Below, piece after piece: positions 27,456 through 28,380 of a DNA stretch of 28,380 bases (position 1 is the stretch's first letter; each line of letters begins with the position of its first letter). The position numbers and the translations under genes are program-made. The notes under the pieces are model-generated. The model made no database searches. It saw only the letters and a list, made by a program, of their open reading frames with translations, and was not told where the DNA came from. Location of the stretch: assembly GCA_030263615.1 (NCBI GenBank), contig SZPH01000042.1:1-28380 (forward strand). The letters are read 5' to 3'. Source of the DNA: Villigracilis sp900696595. Lineage in GTDB: Bacteria; Chloroflexota; Anaerolineae; Anaerolineales; Villigracilaceae.

Positions 27456-27701
27456 ATGCCCAAACCCAAACCCGCTCCCAAACCTGTCGAAGAATTATCC
27501 TACGAAGAGTCCCTCTCCGAATTGGAGGAAATTGTCGAAGCGCTGGAAGGCGAACAGAACCCGCTGGATGAAGCGATGAAATTATTCGAAAGGGGACAGG
27601 CGTTGATCGCGCGCTGCGGCGCGTTGCTTGAATCCGCCCAGCTCAAGGTTCAGAAACTTGTCGGGGAGTCTCTCGCGGACTTCGAGGAAAAATCCGAATG
27701 A
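27456..27701 (+). CDS. xseB: Exodeoxyribonuclease VII small subunit
   Basis: An 81-residue helical protein that binds the large subunit to form exonuclease VII. The core LSYEESLSELEEIVEALEGE, then LDEAMKLFERGQALIARC, is typical. A short Pro/Lys-rich N-terminal extension (PKPKPAPKP) precedes it. The ATG at 27456 has GGAG 7 nt upstream; longer in-frame starts would translate the heptamer repeat. Its stop overlaps the next gene in ATGA. Confidence 0.95.
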   Translation: MPKPKPAPKPVEELSYEESLSELEEIVEALEGEQNPLDEAMKLFERGQALIARCGALLESAQLKVQKLVGESLADFEEKSE

Positions 27702-28150
27702 ACCTGCTCGATATTTTGCAGAACAAAGTCCTGATCGCCGTATTGACCGGATGGCTGCTGGCGCAATTCCTCAAAATTCCCACCGAATACCTGCGTTCGC
27801 GCAAATGGCTGTGGGCGATGTTCTTCGCCGCGGGCGGGATGCCCTCCTCGCATACGGCGTTGATGGTGGCGGGGACTCTCACGATTGGATTGAGTTACGG
27901 CTTCGACAACCCGATCTTCGGCATTGCCGTCGGCGTGACCATGATCATCGCCCACGACGCGGCCGGAGTCCGCAGGCAGGCGGGCAAACACGCCGAACGC
28001 ATCAACCTGCTCTTCGACGAATTATTGCGCGGTCACATGTGGAGCGAAAATGAATTGAAGGAGGTCATCGGTCACACCCCGCTGGAGGTGATCGGCGGCA
28101 TCATCCTCGGCTTGCTGGTCGCCGTTGTTCAGTGGATGGTGTGGAGATGA
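27698..28150 (+). CDS. Divergent PAP2 family membrane protein (DUF212)
   Basis: A 150-residue integral membrane protein with about four hydrophobic segments. GGMPSSHTALMV and the downstream AHDAAGVRRQAGKHAERIN are the family signature and resemble acid phosphatase (PAP2) motifs, with a changed third motif. The exact substrate is unknown; a phosphatase role on a lipid or prenyl phosphate is a guess from the fold. It overlaps xseB by 4 nt and is likely cotranscribed with xseA and xseB. Confidence 0.92.
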   Translation: MNLLDILQNKVLIAVLTGWLLAQFLKIPTEYLRSRKWLWAMFFAAGGMPSSHTALMVAGTLTIGLSYGFDNPIFGIAVGVTMIIAHDAAGVRRQAGKHAERINLLFDELLRGHMWSENELKEVIGHTPLEVIGGIILGLLVAVVQWMVWR

Positions 28151-28200
28151 AGGAGGGCGGAGGGTATGAGATACAAGTTACGCGATACGAGCAATGAAGG
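28145..28200. repeat. Degenerate heptamer repeat at the DUF212 stop codon
   Basis: Eight units in register: AGATGAA (contains the stop TGA 28148-28150), GGAGGGC, GGAGGGT, ATGAGAT, ACAAGTT, ACGCGAT, ACGAGCA, ATGAAGG. Confidence 0.5.
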
Positions 28201-28225
28201 TTGGGCGTTTATCTCTGACTACCTG

Positions 28226-28247
28226 ACACTCTTAGAAAGTGTTTCTT
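28226..28247 (+). terminator. Weak candidate terminator after DUF212
   Basis: ACACT (28226-28230) and AGTGT (28238-28242) form a 5-bp stem followed by TTCTT. It is weak, but it is the only hairpin with T residues downstream of the xseA operon. Confidence 0.25.
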
Positions 28248-28259
28248 AAGTCCTTTTTG

Positions 28260-28304
28260 GACACGGATTACGCGGACTTCACGGATTCTCACGGGAAAAA
28301 CCTC
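28260..28304. repeat. CACGGATT-type short repeats near the right edge
   Basis: CACGGATTA, CGCGGACTT, CACGGATTCT and CACGG follow one another with a period of 9-10. No gene is visible from 28151 to the end of the window. Confidence 0.45.
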
Positions 28305-28380
28305 TTATTAACTCACCTTACGCAAGATGGCATTTGGTTAGGAAATGCGCCTGCCGATGAGTCGGTGACCGTCCACGAAT

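Noticed and set aside
28340..28380. Hammerhead ribozyme-like core (CGATGAG...CGAAT) at the right edge
   Set aside because: The invariant CUGANGA and GAAA core positions are not matched, and the window ends before a third stem could be tested.

Overview
The window is a gene-dense stretch of about 57% GC bacterial chromosome. No rRNA or tRNA gene was seen. The gene set suggests a member of Chloroflexota, class Anaerolineae: exported proteins with long Pro/Thr linkers, a LysM protein, a DUF3048 lipoprotein, a cyclic-2,3-diphosphoglycerate-synthetase-like protein beside an arginine deiminase-like enzyme, a group II truncated hemoglobin, a DUF212 membrane protein and TTG starts. This placement is inference from protein character, not from a marker tree.

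Layout. 1-982: a leader with a promoter and hairpins, then a winged-helix response regulator whose receiver has lost its phosphorylation residues. 983-1099: a MITE-like palindromic element. 1100-4625 (minus): a lipoprotein phospholipase D-like protein, a Tat-exported L,D-transpeptidase and a solitary beta-class DNA methyltransferase. 4853-9422 (plus): a clear sigma-70 promoter drives a PAS-PAS-GGDEF diguanylate cyclase, a REC-histidine kinase and a PAS-GAF-PAS histidine kinase, all soluble. 9492-14623 (minus): rpsT with its own promoter and terminator, then argS, an arginine deiminase-like enzyme and the cDPG-synthetase-like P-loop protein. 14722-19647 (minus): a LysM membrane protein, a DinB-like protein, 3-hydroxyacyl-CoA dehydrogenase, a four-helix-bundle (23S IVS-type) protein, a thiolase and a Phd/VapC toxin-antitoxin pair. 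19772-20164 (plus): truncated hemoglobin. 20172-24836 (minus): an alkD remnant, an alpha/beta-hydrolase homologue without its catalytic Ser and His, a DUF3048 lipoprotein carrying an SdrD-B-like insert, and a HIT protein. 25056-28150 (plus): an internally deleted MOSC gene, a second toxin-antitoxin operon with a perfect palindromic operator, xseA, xseB and a DUF212 protein.

The most unusual global signal is in the gaps. Many intergenic spaces consist of 7-bp or 8-bp tandem repeats of different sequence, with the period kept exactly. They start inside or next to the stop codon of the upstream gene and sometimes end in the Shine-Dalgarno sequence of the next. The same material also sits in frame inside xseA. 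Heptameric short tandem repeats of this style are known from filamentous cyanobacteria; the stop-codon anchoring seen here deserves a genome-wide check.

A second candidate system is the argS / arginine deiminase-like / P-loop protein cluster. A complete intrinsic terminator lies only 11 nt before the deiminase start codon, and paired AAAAGTC dyads lie upstream of argS. Together these suggest an arginine-centred, attenuation-controlled operon.
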